Shown in pieces: positions 30,781 to 38,628 of a stretch of DNA of 38,677 nucleotides. The stretch is taken from positions 1-38,677 of the forward strand of contig JACPFM010000155.1 in assembly GCA_016182965.1 (NCBI GenBank), given 5' to 3'. Below the pieces are notes generated by a model. That model saw only the letters and a program-made list of their open reading frames with translations, was not told the origin of the DNA and made no database searches. Position numbers and translations under genes: made by a program. This DNA is from Deltaproteobacteria bacterium. Lineage in GTDB: Bacteria > Myxococcota_A > Polyangia > Polyangiales > JADJMO01. Position 1 is the first letter of the stretch; each line of letters begins with the position of its first letter.

Positions 30781-31797
30781 ATGACGCCCGAGGACGCGAT
30801 CGGCGAGATCGAGAGCGGCAAGCCGCGACCGGTCTACGTGGTCGTCGGCGAAGAGCGCATCTTCGCCGATCGGGTGGTCGCGGCTGCCCGCAAGCACGTG
30901 GTCGAGCCCGCGATGGCCGGGTTCAACGTCGACGTCTTCGAGGCCGGCGAGGCGCACATCGGCCGCGTCATCGACTCCGCCAACACCATGCCGATGATGG
31001 CGCGGCGCCGGCTGATCGTGCTCCGCGGGCTCGAGCGGCTCGACAAGGGCGACGACGACGGCAAGAGCAAGGGCTCGCCGACCGACGCGCTCGCCGAGTA
31101 CGTAGCGTCCCCGTCGCCCAGCACCTGCTTGATCCTCGTCGGCAGCAAGCTCGACGGGCGTCGCAAGCTGTCCTCGGTCGCCAAGAAGGCGAACATCGTC
31201 GTCGACTGCGCGCCCCTCAGGCCGCACGAGCTGCCGCGGTTCGTGCGCGACGAGGCGAAGCGCCGCGGCAACCCCATCGCCGAAGGCGTCGCCGACGCGC
31301 TCGTCGATCTGGTCGGCGGCGAGCTCGCCGGCTTGATCGACGCGGTCGAGCGCCTGTCGCTGTTCGTCGGCGACAGGCAGCCGATCACCGAGGAGGCGGT
31401 GCACGCGTGCATCGCGCGGGTGCGCGTCGGCTCGGTGTGGGGGCTCACCGACGCCGTGGCGGCCCGCGATCGCGCGACGGCGCTGCGCCTCCTGAACGAG
31501 AACTTCGACGCGCGCGATCGCGGCCTGCCGCTCCACGGCCTCCTCGCGTCGTCCGTCCGCAAGATGCTCAAGATGCGCGCGCTGCTCGAGGCCGGGCTCT
31601 CGGCCGACGACGCGGCGAAGGGGGCGGGCATCCCCCCGTTCAAGTCGCGCGACACGGCGGCGCAGTTGAGGCGATTCCGGCCGGGAGAGCTGGAGCGCGC
31701 CGTGTCGATCCTCGCCGAGGCCGATCTCGGGCTCAAGGGGAGCAAGCGCCCGCCGCTGCTCGTGCTCGAAGAGGCGATCCTCCGCCTCACGTCTTGA
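30781..31797 (+). CDS. holA: DNA polymerase III delta subunit
   Basis: 338 residues. HolA opens the sliding clamp in the clamp-loader complex. The N-terminal fold is recognisable (RPVYVVVGEERIFADRVV), followed by FEAGEAHIGRVIDSANTMPMM, then RRLIVLRGLERL and STCLILVGSKLDGRRKL. The helical middle (AIDALVDLVGGELAGLIDAV-type segment and LFVGDRQPITEEAVHACI) and C-terminal helical domain (LNENFDARDRGLPLHGLLAS, KMLKMRALLE) complete the family architecture. The start at ATG 30781 leads straight into the family sequence; 13 upstream codons in frame look non-coding. It converges with the MFS gene after 30 bp. Confidence 0.92.
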   Translation: MTPEDAIGEIESGKPRPVYVVVGEERIFADRVVAAARKHVVEPAMAGFNVDVFEAGEAHIGRVIDSANTMPMMARRRLIVLRGLERLDKGDDDGKSKGSPTDALAEYVASPSPSTCLILVGSKLDGRRKLSSVAKKANIVVDCAPLRPHELPRFVRDEAKRRGNPIAEGVADALVDLVGGELAGLIDAVERLSLFVGDRQPITEEAVHACIARVRVGSVWGLTDAVAARDRATALRLLNENFDARDRGLPLHGLLASSVRKMLKMRALLEAGLSADDAAKGAGIPPFKSRDTAAQLRRFRPGELERAVSILAEADLGLKGSKRPPLLVLEEAILRLTS

Positions 31798-31827
31798 GCT
31801 CGGCGGCCCGCAAGCCCGACGGCCTGC

Positions 31828-32997
31828 TCACAGCGTCGCTTCGCGCTCGCGCGTCCCGATCGCCAGCACGATCAGCGCCACCATCGCCAGCGCGGCCGAG
31901 AGGCCGAACGCCAGGACGACGTGCTTCTCGTAGAGCAGCCCGAACAGCACGTTCGCCGGGAGCAGGGCCACGCCGTGCACCGCGATCTGCAGCCCGAACG
32001 CGGCGCCGCGCGACCCCTCGGGCACCAGGCGCGCAAGGAGCGACTTCTCCGCGCCCTCGCCGAGGCCGTAGTGCACCGCGTACACCGCGAAGAGCGCCCA
32101 GAAGATCGGCCACGTCGGCGCGAAGGCGAACGCCGCGTAGGAGAGCGCGTACACGCTCCAGCTCACGAGCAGCACGTGCCGCGCGCCGAAGCGATCGGCG
32201 AGCGCGCCGCCGGGCACGTTGAGCAGGGACTTCCCCGCCTGCAGCGTGAGCCAGGCGATCGGCAGGAGCGGAAGCGGCATGCCGAGCTTCGCGAGCCGCA
32301 GCAGGAGGAAGGAGTCGGCCGACGCGCCGAGCGCGTAGAACGCGACCGCAACCAGCGTCGTCCGCGCCTGCGGCGGCAGCGGCGCGCGGCCACGGTCGCC
32401 GGTGCCGGTCGGCGCCGCGTCGCGGAAGCGGCGGACCGCCCAGATGGCCAGCGCGGTCGAGAAGATCCCTGGGACGATCGCCAGCGCGATCACGGTGCGC
32501 ACGGGCAGGTGGAAGGCGCCGAGCAACAGCGCCGCGATCAGCGGCCCGACGACCGCGCCCGCGTTGTCCATCGCGCGGTGGAGCCCGAACGCGATCCCGC
32601 GGCGCTCCGGAGGCGTGACGCGGCTGATGATCGCGTCGCGCGGCGCCGAGCGGATGCCCTTTCCGAAGCGATCGATCGACCGCGCGACGACCGCCTGCCA
32701 CGGCGCGGTGATCAGCGCGAGGCACGGGCGCGCCACGGTCGCGATGGCGTAGCCGGCGATCACGAACCGCCCGTGACCGCCCTCGCGGTCCACCCGCCGG
32801 CCGGTCCACACCTTCACGAACGCCGCCAGCAGCTCGGCCGTGCCCTCGACGAGCCCGAGGGCCAACGCGCCGCCGCCCACGCTGGCGAGCAGCGCCGGGA
32901 GCAGCGGATAGATCATGTCGCTCGCGGCATCGGTGAGCAGCGAGACGAAGCCCAAGGCCCAGACCTCGGGCGGGAGGCGGCGGGCGGCGGCCAGCAC
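31828..32997 (-). CDS. MFS transporter
   Basis: 389 residues, about 11-12 hydrophobic helices. The N-terminal half opens with GFVSLLTDAASDMIYPLLPA and carries the subfamily motif DRFGKGIRSAPRDAIIS between helices 4 and 5. The second half has LNVPGGALADRFGARHVLL, a repeat of the helix 2-3 loop motif. Such proteins are secondary transporters of small molecules; the substrate is not evident. The GTG start at 32997 is the first usable codon after an in-frame TAG (18 bp upstream) and lacks a ribosome binding site, so the exact start is uncertain. A GC-rich tandem repeat lies directly upstream. Confidence 0.88.
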   Translation of the reverse strand: MLAAARRLPPEVWALGFVSLLTDAASDMIYPLLPALLASVGGGALALGLVEGTAELLAAFVKVWTGRRVDREGGHGRFVIAGYAIATVARPCLALITAPWQAVVARSIDRFGKGIRSAPRDAIISRVTPPERRGIAFGLHRAMDNAGAVVGPLIAALLLGAFHLPVRTVIALAIVPGIFSTALAIWAVRRFRDAAPTGTGDRGRAPLPPQARTTLVAVAFYALGASADSFLLLRLAKLGMPLPLLPIAWLTLQAGKSLLNVPGGALADRFGARHVLLVSWSVYALSYAAFAFAPTWPIFWALFAVYAVHYGLGEGAEKSLLARLVPEGSRGAAFGLQIAVHGVALLPANVLFGLLYEKHVVLAFGLSAALAMVALIVLAIGTREREATL

Positions 32998-33016
32998 GGC
33001 CGTGCCCGTCTAGCAC

Positions 33017-33086
33017 GAAGCCGGCTGGCGCCGGAGGCACGAAGCCGGCGGGCGCCGGAGGCAGAAGCCGGCGGGCGCCGGAGGGG
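33017..33086. repeat. Three tandem ~23-bp palindromic units
   Basis: Units start at 33017 (24 bp), 33041 (23 bp) and 33064 (23 bp). Each contains GAAGCCGGCGGGCGCCGGAG with small changes (the first has CTG for CGG). Each holds an imperfect CCGGC/GCCGG palindrome. It lies between the MFS start and ribA, where the 33087-33242 remainder shows no gene and no FMN-riboswitch-like core. Confidence 0.8.
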
Positions 33087-33242
33087 CCGCGGCGGCGGAG
33101 GCGGACGGCGGCCCGAGCGGTGCATCCTTTCTTCTCGTCGCGACATCCCTGCTACCAGTCACGGTCGCGGCTGGCGACGCGGCGCGTCTTGTCCTAAACC
33201 CTCCTGGTCCCGCCTGGTTACGTAGAAGGAGCTTCGACCGAG

Positions 33243-34028
33243 ATGCACGTCCCCAAGAGGATCCGGCCTCAGGTCCCCTCGACCGACCGTTCCGAGCAGA
33301 CCGCAGAGCGCACCGCAACGAGGACCGCGAGCGAGCCCATCGTGGTGACCCCGACCGACGAGCTGCAGATCGACGCCGTCGCCCCGGTCCCCACCGAGCA
33401 CGGGACGTTCCTGATGCACGTCTTCCGCTGGGTCGGTGACGACGAGGAGCACGTCGCGATGGTCCGCGGCGACGTGGCCGGCAAGGAGCGCGTCGCGGTC
33501 CGCGTGCACAGCGAATGCCTCACGAGCGAGGTCTTCCACTCGCTCAAGTGCGACTGCCGCGAGCAGCTCCACCTCGCGCTCGAAGACATCGCCCGCCGCG
33601 AACAGGGCGTCCTGCTCTACCTGCGGCAGGAGGGGCGGGGCATCGGCCTCGCGAACAAGATCCGCGCGTACGCCCTGCAGGCGCACGGCGCCGACACGGT
33701 CGACGCCAATCGCATGCTCGGCCTCCCCGACGACGCGCGCCGCTACGACATGGCCGCGCTGATGCTCGAGCACCTCGGCATCCGCAGCATCGCCTTGATG
33801 ACGAACAACCCGCAGAAGGTCGAGGAGCTGCGCGCCCTCGGCGTCGACGTCGCCGATCGCATCCCGATGATCGTCACGCCGAACCGCTACTCGGAGCCCT
33901 ACCTCGAGGCCAAGCGGGTGCGCATGCGCCACCAGCTGCCGGTGCGCTCGTCGGCGCCGCCGCCGCGCCCGTCGTCGAACAGCGTCATCCCCATCGGGCG
34001 ACGGTCGGTGACTGGCGACGCGGAGTGA
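33243..34028 (+). CDS. ribA: GTP cyclohydrolase II
   Basis: 261 residues. It opens GTP to 2,5-diamino-6-ribosylamino-pyrimidinone phosphate, the first step of riboflavin synthesis. It shows the zinc-binding set HSECLTSEVFHSLKCDC (Cys92, 103, 105), YLRQEGRGIGL (126-135), DANRMLG and LMTNNPQKVE. All catalytic elements are intact. It is the single-domain type, not fused to RibB. The N-terminal ~30 residues and the Pro/Ser-rich tail are extra. GAAGGAG lies 11 bases before the ATG. No other riboflavin gene is nearby. Confidence 0.95.
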   Translation: MHVPKRIRPQVPSTDRSEQTAERTATRTASEPIVVTPTDELQIDAVAPVPTEHGTFLMHVFRWVGDDEEHVAMVRGDVAGKERVAVRVHSECLTSEVFHSLKCDCREQLHLALEDIARREQGVLLYLRQEGRGIGLANKIRAYALQAHGADTVDANRMLGLPDDARRYDMAALMLEHLGIRSIALMTNNPQKVEELRALGVDVADRIPMIVTPNRYSEPYLEAKRVRMRHQLPVRSSAPPPRPSSNSVIPIGRRSVTGDAE

Positions 34029-34035
34029 CGGTCCA

Positions 34036-34070
34036 GTCGTCAGTCGTCAGTCGTCAGTCGTCAGTCGTGA
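34036..34070 (+). repeat. Five-unit 7-bp array (GTCGTCA), left arm
   Basis: Four perfect GTCGTCA units and a fifth, GTCGTGA, start eight bases after the ribA stop. They face the inverted array at 34201-34228, so the 199-bp convergent gap is bracketed by a potential stem of about 28 bp. The 130 bp between the arms shows no gene. Confidence 0.92.
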
Positions 34071-34200
34071 GCGTTTGCTCCGGGCACCGCGGTCGAAGCG
34101 CGCTTACCAGCAGGCTGCGTTCCGCGAAGACCCTCTCGATTCGACTCCGACGCTGACTCTTCGATCTCGGGTCATGCCGGTCCGGTCGTCTTTCTCGTGC

Positions 34201-34228
34201 TGACGACTGACGACTGACGACTGACGAC
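34201..34228 (-). repeat. Four-unit 7-bp array (TGACGAC), right arm
   Basis: Four perfect TGACGAC units (GTCGTCA on the complement) run into the TAG stop of the minus-strand outer-membrane protein gene, sharing its last base. Partner of 34036-34070. Confidence 0.92.
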
Positions 34229-35313
34229 TATCTTCCGAACCACATGCGCAGGTCGAACCGCAGCGCGTAGTAGCTGTCGGCGGCGCCGAGCAGCGGCGGG
34301 CCGACCGGGAACAGTAGGCTGACGGCGGGCTCCACCCACCGGTAGTAGAAGCGCACGCTCGGCGAGAGGGCGAGCGCGGATCGCTTGTCGTCCGCCGCGT
34401 CGGAGCGGGTCTTCAACAGGTACACCTGCCACGCCTCGATCCCGACGGCGATCTCGCGCCTCGGCTGCCACGCGGCGTATAGCGTGGTGGTCGAGATCAG
34501 CTGGAGATCGCCGGCGCGCTCGCAGACCTCGTTCTCGGCGCACGCGGCGCCTGAGCTGCGCAGGTTCGCGTCGAAGCCCTGGCGCGCCTGGACCACGAAC
34601 CGGCGGAACGCGACGCGGAGATCGATCCAGGGCCGCGTGGTGAAGCGGCGATCGAGGAACGTGGAGACGTCCCACGGACGCACGACGCTCACCAGCGTCG
34701 ACGCCGAGCCTGCCTCGAGGCGCGCGGCCTCGGAGTCGTCGCCGTACGAGAACACCGGCGGGCTGAACCCGAGGCCGGCGCCGATCGCGTACTTCTCGTG
34801 GAACGCCGAGCGCACGACGCGCGCGAAGATCAGCGGCTGGCCGGCGACGAACGACGCGGTGTCCGACTCGGCGGCGCGCGCGGCGGAGAAGCCCCAGGTG
34901 CTGCCCCCGTAGAGCCAGGAGGTCACCGGCAGCTCGAAGTCGAAGTTGAAGAGGTGCGAGGTGAGCCGCGCCGTGCTCGGATCGACAGGGCCCGTCGTGC
35001 GCGGCTTCACCGAGGCGGCGGTGTGCTCGAACGACAGCTCCGGCGCGCGGTGGGTGAGGTCGGGCAGGGTCGGCGCGCGCGGCACGGTCCGGATGTCGCG
35101 CGGGGTCCCGATGAGGTCCTCCTCGACGTGCTCCGGTCGCGACTTCGCCTCGCCGGTCCCGAAGCTGCCCGGGGCGATGCCCCCGGTGCTCGGCGAGGTG
35201 CCCTGTCCGTGCGCGACGGCGACGCGGCCGACCGTGAACAGCGCGAAAACCAAGCCGACCGCGCGGCTTGCCAGCGCGCGCCCGGCGGGGCCGGCGAGGC
35301 GCGTCGTCCGCAT
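34228..35313 (-). CDS. Probable outer-membrane beta-barrel protein
   Basis: 361 residues from ATG 35313, chosen over ATG 35340 because GAGG lies nine bases upstream and the signal peptide (about 1-36, ending VAVAHG) starts there. The mature protein alternates short hydrophobic and polar strands (LTSHLFNFDFELPVTSWLYG, SLLFPVGPPL, YYALRFDLRMWFGR), with many aromatic residues. It ends in an amphipathic strand with Phe two residues before the C-terminal Arg, consistent with a barrel. One Cys pair (AACAENEVC). No family recognised. It is divergent from the larger outer-membrane protein gene. Confidence 0.75.
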   Translation of the reverse strand: MRTTRLAGPAGRALASRAVGLVFALFTVGRVAVAHGQGTSPSTGGIAPGSFGTGEAKSRPEHVEEDLIGTPRDIRTVPRAPTLPDLTHRAPELSFEHTAASVKPRTTGPVDPSTARLTSHLFNFDFELPVTSWLYGGSTWGFSAARAAESDTASFVAGQPLIFARVVRSAFHEKYAIGAGLGFSPPVFSYGDDSEAARLEAGSASTLVSVVRPWDVSTFLDRRFTTRPWIDLRVAFRRFVVQARQGFDANLRSSGAACAENEVCERAGDLQLISTTTLYAAWQPRREIAVGIEAWQVYLLKTRSDAADDKRSALALSPSVRFYYRWVEPAVSLLFPVGPPLLGAADSYYALRFDLRMWFGR

Positions 35314-35494
35314 CGAGCCGAGCCTCGATTCGACCCGCATCGGCGAGGTTCGATGCCGCCTCCCGGATCGTGTGCCGCGGGGTTACTCGGCGATTGCCGC
35401 CCCCTTCGGCTCGTGCGAAGTGGCCCCCGCCTCGCGATCCCCTCTCCGTCCCACGAGGGCGAACCCTCGCGAGCTCTCTCGATCGGGAGCCTTC

Positions 35495-37540
35495 ATGTCT
35501 TTTCGTCGGTCCGCGCTCTCGTTCTTCGCCGTCGTCGTCCCCACCGCCCTTGCGTACGCGGCGTACGCGACGCCCGCGAGCGCGCAGGCCGAAGCTCCGG
35601 CGGTGCCGACGCCGACCACGCCGGCGCCCGGCGCAGTCCCCGCTCCCGCCCCGGCTCCTGCTCCCGCTCCCGCCGCCGCTCCCGCCGAGAAGGGCGCGCT
35701 GATCCCGGCGGAGTCGACGCCCGACAAGAAGAGTGACGTCACCTCGCTCAAGTCGCAGGGCGAGACCGCGCCCGCCGCGGCCAAAGGCGACGCGGTGGTC
35801 GGCAGCTCCGGTCAGGTCGTGAGCGACGACTGGTGGACGCACACCCGCCCGCTCATCGAGTTCCACGGCTTCTTCCGCACGCGCGGCGAGGTGTTCCACA
35901 ACTTCTCGCTCGGTCGCGTCGACTCGCCGCTCGACAACAAGAGCAACCTCTTCCCGCGCCCGGCGCACGACAGCTACACCGATCTCCGCGGCACCGATCA
36001 GTTCATCCTCGGCTGCGGCAAGGGCGACAACCCCACGATCGGCGCCGACGCCGCCTGCACCGACAAGACGCACTCCTCGGCGAACCTGCGGTTCCGCATC
36101 GATCCGGAGATCCACATCTCCGACAACCTGCGGGTGATGTCGCAGATCGACTTCCTCGACAACCTCGTGATGGGCTCGACGCCCGAGGGCTACGTCAACC
36201 AGCCCTCGTCGAAGGGCGGCTACGAGTACTCCGGGCGCGCCGGGTACGTGCCGCTCCGCTCGTTCTCGCAGACCCAGGTGCCGCCGGTCGCCGGCATCAA
36301 CAGCTACTCCAACAGCGTCGCCGTCAAGCGCGTGTGGGCCGAGTTCGTCACGCCGATCGGCCAGATCCGCTTCGGCCGCATGCCGAGCCACTGGGGCCTC
36401 GGCATCCTGGCCAACTCCGGCGACCGCATCGACAGCGACTGGCAGTCGCACGCCGATCGCATCCTGTTCGTCAGCGGCAGCCGCGCGCTCGACCTGTACG
36501 TCGCCGGCGCGTGGGACTTCCCGAACAGCGGCAAGACGAGCCAGTCGCTGATGGATCAGCAGGGGCAGCCGTACAACATCTCGCAGTACGAGAACACGCA
36601 CCAGTGGGTGCTCACGGTGTTCCGCCGCATGCGCCCCGAGATCATGCGCTCGAAGCTCGCCAAGGGCGACGTGGTGGTCAACGGCGGCTTCTACGGCGTC
36701 TATCGCCAGCAGCTGTTCGCCTCCGAGGCGTCGGCCCCCGGCACGGTGAACAACTCGCTCAGTGCGACCAACGACCTCTACCGCACCGGTCTCGTCCGGG
36801 TCGGCGCGCGCGCGTTCATCAGCGACGGCTGGCTGCAGATCCTCACCAAGCGCCTGCGTTGGGAGACGGAGCTCGTCTACATCTACGGGTCGGTCGAGAA
36901 CCCCCTCGGCGTCTCCACGACCGAGTACAAGAAGGACGACTACAAGATCCGCCAGCTCGGCGCCGCGACGGAGCTCGAATACCGCGCGCTCAACGACGAC
37001 CTGAAGCTGCGGTTCTACAGCGGCTTCGCGAGCGGCGATCAGGGCGTCGAGGGCCTCGCGCCCGGTCAGGGGCTGCAGCCGCGCGGCACCAGCGACAAGA
37101 CCATCTCGACCTACCGGTTCCACCCGGACTACCGCGTCGACCTGATCCTGTTCCGCAACATCCTGTCGCGCGTGCAGGGCATCTACTACTTCAAGCCCGG
37201 CGTCGAGTACGACTTCACCAAGACGCTCGACGGCGAGAAGTTCGGCGGGCGCGCCGAGGTGATCTACTCGCGCGCCTCGAGCCCGGTGCAGACGCCCGGC
37301 AACAAGGCCGACCTCGGCATCGAGCTCGATCTGACGCTCTTCTACCAGTCGAAGGACGGCTCGCTGAACAACGACCCGTCGAAGCTCGGCGGCTTCTACG
37401 CGATGCTGCAGTACGGCGTGCTCTTCCCGCTCGGCGGGCTCGGCTACCTGAACAGCCAGGTGATCTCCACCACCGGCGCGCGGCCGCCGGAGATCAGCTC
37501 GGCGCAGATCGTCCGACTGTTCCTCGGCGTCGCGTTCTGA
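35495..37540 (+). CDS. Large outer-membrane porin-like protein of a myxobacterial family
   Basis: 681 residues. The ATG at 35495 follows GGGAG by five bases; upstream codons in frame are not coding. A signal peptide (about 1-30, ending ASAQA) and a Pro/Ala linker (about 35-66) precede a long barrel-type domain. Strands are visible, such as EFHGFFRTRGEVFHNF, then KRVWAEFVTPIGQIRFGRMP, DLYVAGAWDF, WETELVYIYG, LELDLTLFYQS, and the C-terminus is LFLGVAF (terminal Phe, typical of outer-membrane proteins). By memory it matches the 'TIGR04551' family of Deltaproteobacteria/Myxococcota; that name needs a profile search. FGRMPSHWGLGI is a porin-like inner-loop segment. Probably a porin or envelope channel. 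Confidence 0.82.
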   Translation: MSFRRSALSFFAVVVPTALAYAAYATPASAQAEAPAVPTPTTPAPGAVPAPAPAPAPAPAAAPAEKGALIPAESTPDKKSDVTSLKSQGETAPAAAKGDAVVGSSGQVVSDDWWTHTRPLIEFHGFFRTRGEVFHNFSLGRVDSPLDNKSNLFPRPAHDSYTDLRGTDQFILGCGKGDNPTIGADAACTDKTHSSANLRFRIDPEIHISDNLRVMSQIDFLDNLVMGSTPEGYVNQPSSKGGYEYSGRAGYVPLRSFSQTQVPPVAGINSYSNSVAVKRVWAEFVTPIGQIRFGRMPSHWGLGILANSGDRIDSDWQSHADRILFVSGSRALDLYVAGAWDFPNSGKTSQSLMDQQGQPYNISQYENTHQWVLTVFRRMRPEIMRSKLAKGDVVVNGGFYGVYRQQLFASEASAPGTVNNSLSATNDLYRTGLVRVGARAFISDGWLQILTKRLRWETELVYIYGSVENPLGVSTTEYKKDDYKIRQLGAATELEYRALNDDLKLRFYSGFASGDQGVEGLAPGQGLQPRGTSDKTISTYRFHPDYRVDLILFRNILSRVQGIYYFKPGVEYDFTKTLDGEKFGGRAEVIYSRASSPVQTPGNKADLGIELDLTLFYQSKDGSLNNDPSKLGGFYAMLQYGVLFPLGGLGYLNSQVISTTGARPPEISSAQIVRLFLGVAF

Positions 37541-37559
37541 TTCCTGGTCGGCGCGCGAT

Positions 37560-37584
37560 GCCGGCGTCCGCCGGCGGAACGGCG
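37560..37584. repeat. GCCGGC-type palindrome after the porin-like gene
   Basis: GCCGG (37560-37564) and CCGGC (37571-37575) form a short hairpin, then GGAACGGCG follows. The tail matches the half copy near 22511-22529. It could end transcription, but no T-run follows. The rest of the gap to the Uma2 gene shows nothing else. Confidence 0.45.
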
Positions 37585-37691
37585 TGACCGCCGGTGGACG
37601 CGAGCGCGGATCCCGCTGTTTTCCGCGTGGCACACGGTGCGCAAGGGTTCGAGGCATGCGCTCGACCGGATCGGCCGTTAACCTTGGCGAC

Positions 37692-38363
37692 GTGTCGTCG
37701 CCCGCGGACCGTCTCCCGCACCGCCGCTCCCCCCGGCCGATCGCGTTCCCGGTGGAGGCGATCGTGCCCGAGACCATGCGCCACCTGAAGCTCCGCGTCG
37801 CGCTCCTCTCGATCCTCGAGCGCTGGCTCGAGGGGCGCGGCGCGGCGGGCAGCGATCAGTTCGTCTACTGGAACGCCCGCGACCCGCGGCGCAGCCTCTC
37901 GCCCGACGTCTTCGTGAAGATCGGCGCGCGTTCGGAGTCGTTCGACACCTGGAAGACGTGGGAGCGAGGCGGCCCGCCCGAGCTCGCCGTGGAGATCGTG
38001 AGCGACAGCGACGCTTCCGAGCTGCGCTGGGACGAGAAGCTCGAGCGCTATCACGAGCTCGGCGCGCGCGAGGTCGTCCGGTTCGACGCCGACGCGGCGC
38101 CTGGCGCGCGCATTCGCGTGTGGGATCGCCTGAGCGACGATCTGGTCGAGCGCATCGTCGAGGGCGACGGCACACCATGCGTGCAGCTCGGGTTGCACTG
38201 GGTCGCCGCGCCGCTCGCCGGGTATCCCTGCGGGCTGCGGCTCTCGCGCGACGCGGCCGGCGCCGACCTGCTGCCGACTGGAGAAGAGGCGGAAGCGCGC
38301 GCGCGGGCCGACGCCGAGCGGCGCGTCGCGGAGCTCGAGGCGGAGCTGGCGAAGCGATGCTGA
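37692..38363 (+). CDS. Uma2-family (DUF820) putative endonuclease
   Basis: 223 residues from GTG 37692. Uma2 proteins share a PD-(D/E)XK nuclease-like fold and are abundant in cyanobacteria and Myxococcota; their role is unproven. Characteristic segments are ETMRHLKLRVALLSILERWL, SDQFVYWNARDPRRSLSPDV (Asp as the first acidic residue), PELAVEIVSDSD (second acidic residue) and KLERYHELGAREVVRFD. A coiled, Ala/Glu/Arg-rich tail follows. GTG 37692 has TAACCT exactly seven bases upstream, as for the acyltransferase gene, so it may be leaderless. ATG 37656 with AAGGG eight bases before it is the alternative. The start is uncertain; the family is secure. Confidence 0.83.
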   Translation: MSSPADRLPHRRSPRPIAFPVEAIVPETMRHLKLRVALLSILERWLEGRGAAGSDQFVYWNARDPRRSLSPDVFVKIGARSESFDTWKTWERGGPPELAVEIVSDSDASELRWDEKLERYHELGAREVVRFDADAAPGARIRVWDRLSDDLVERIVEGDGTPCVQLGLHWVAAPLAGYPCGLRLSRDAAGADLLPTGEEAEARARADAERRVAELEAELAKRC

Positions 38364-38404
38364 CTCGAGTCGGAGAGCGGCAGAGGACTCCCTTGTTGGT
38401 GGAC

Positions 38405-38474
38405 CCCGGGCTTCGCGCTGTCGCGAGCCGGGCTGGCGCCGTCGCCGCATGCGTTCGCGCAGCTCTGCGGCGAC
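38405..38474 (+). other. Two successive hairpins downstream of Uma2
   Basis: Hairpin 1 (38405-38432) pairs CCCGGGCTTCGCG with CGCGAGCCGGG around a CTGT loop, with two bulges. Hairpin 2 pairs GTCGCCGCA (38441-38449) with TGCGGCGAC (38466-38474). No coding sense was found in 38364-38628. This may be a structured 3' region, a small RNA, or a repeat element. Confidence 0.4.
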
Positions 38475-38513
38475 AGCTGCGAGCGCAGCGAGCGCCAGGG
38501 CTTCGAAGACGTG

Positions 38514-38540
38514 AAGGCCGGGGTTTCATACCCCGGCCTT
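38514..38540. terminator. Perfect 10-bp hairpin AAGGCCGGGG / CCCCGGCCTT
   Basis: A 10-bp perfect stem (38514-38523 with 38531-38540) and a 7-base loop TTTCATA. No T-run follows, so a terminator role is only partly supported. The symmetric AAGG...CCTT ends are also compatible with an interspersed palindromic repeat. Confidence 0.5.
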
Positions 38541-38628
38541 GAGGTGCAGTCGGTGCCCCGGGCTTCAGCCTCATCATCCGGCGGAAGCGCTCCGTCCCGG
38601 CGATCAAGTTACCGTGAGGAAATAACTC

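Noticed and set aside
33087..33160. A coding extension of the MFS gene upstream of 32997
   Set aside because: An in-frame TAG lies directly upstream, and the sequence beyond it is tandem repeat.
33087..33242. FMN riboswitch upstream of ribA
   Set aside because: No conserved RFN core segments (such as the AGGGCGGGGTGAAA-like part) can be found.
9943..34228. Heptamer arrays considered as CRISPR
   Set aside because: Units are 7 bp with no spacers between them and no cas genes are present.
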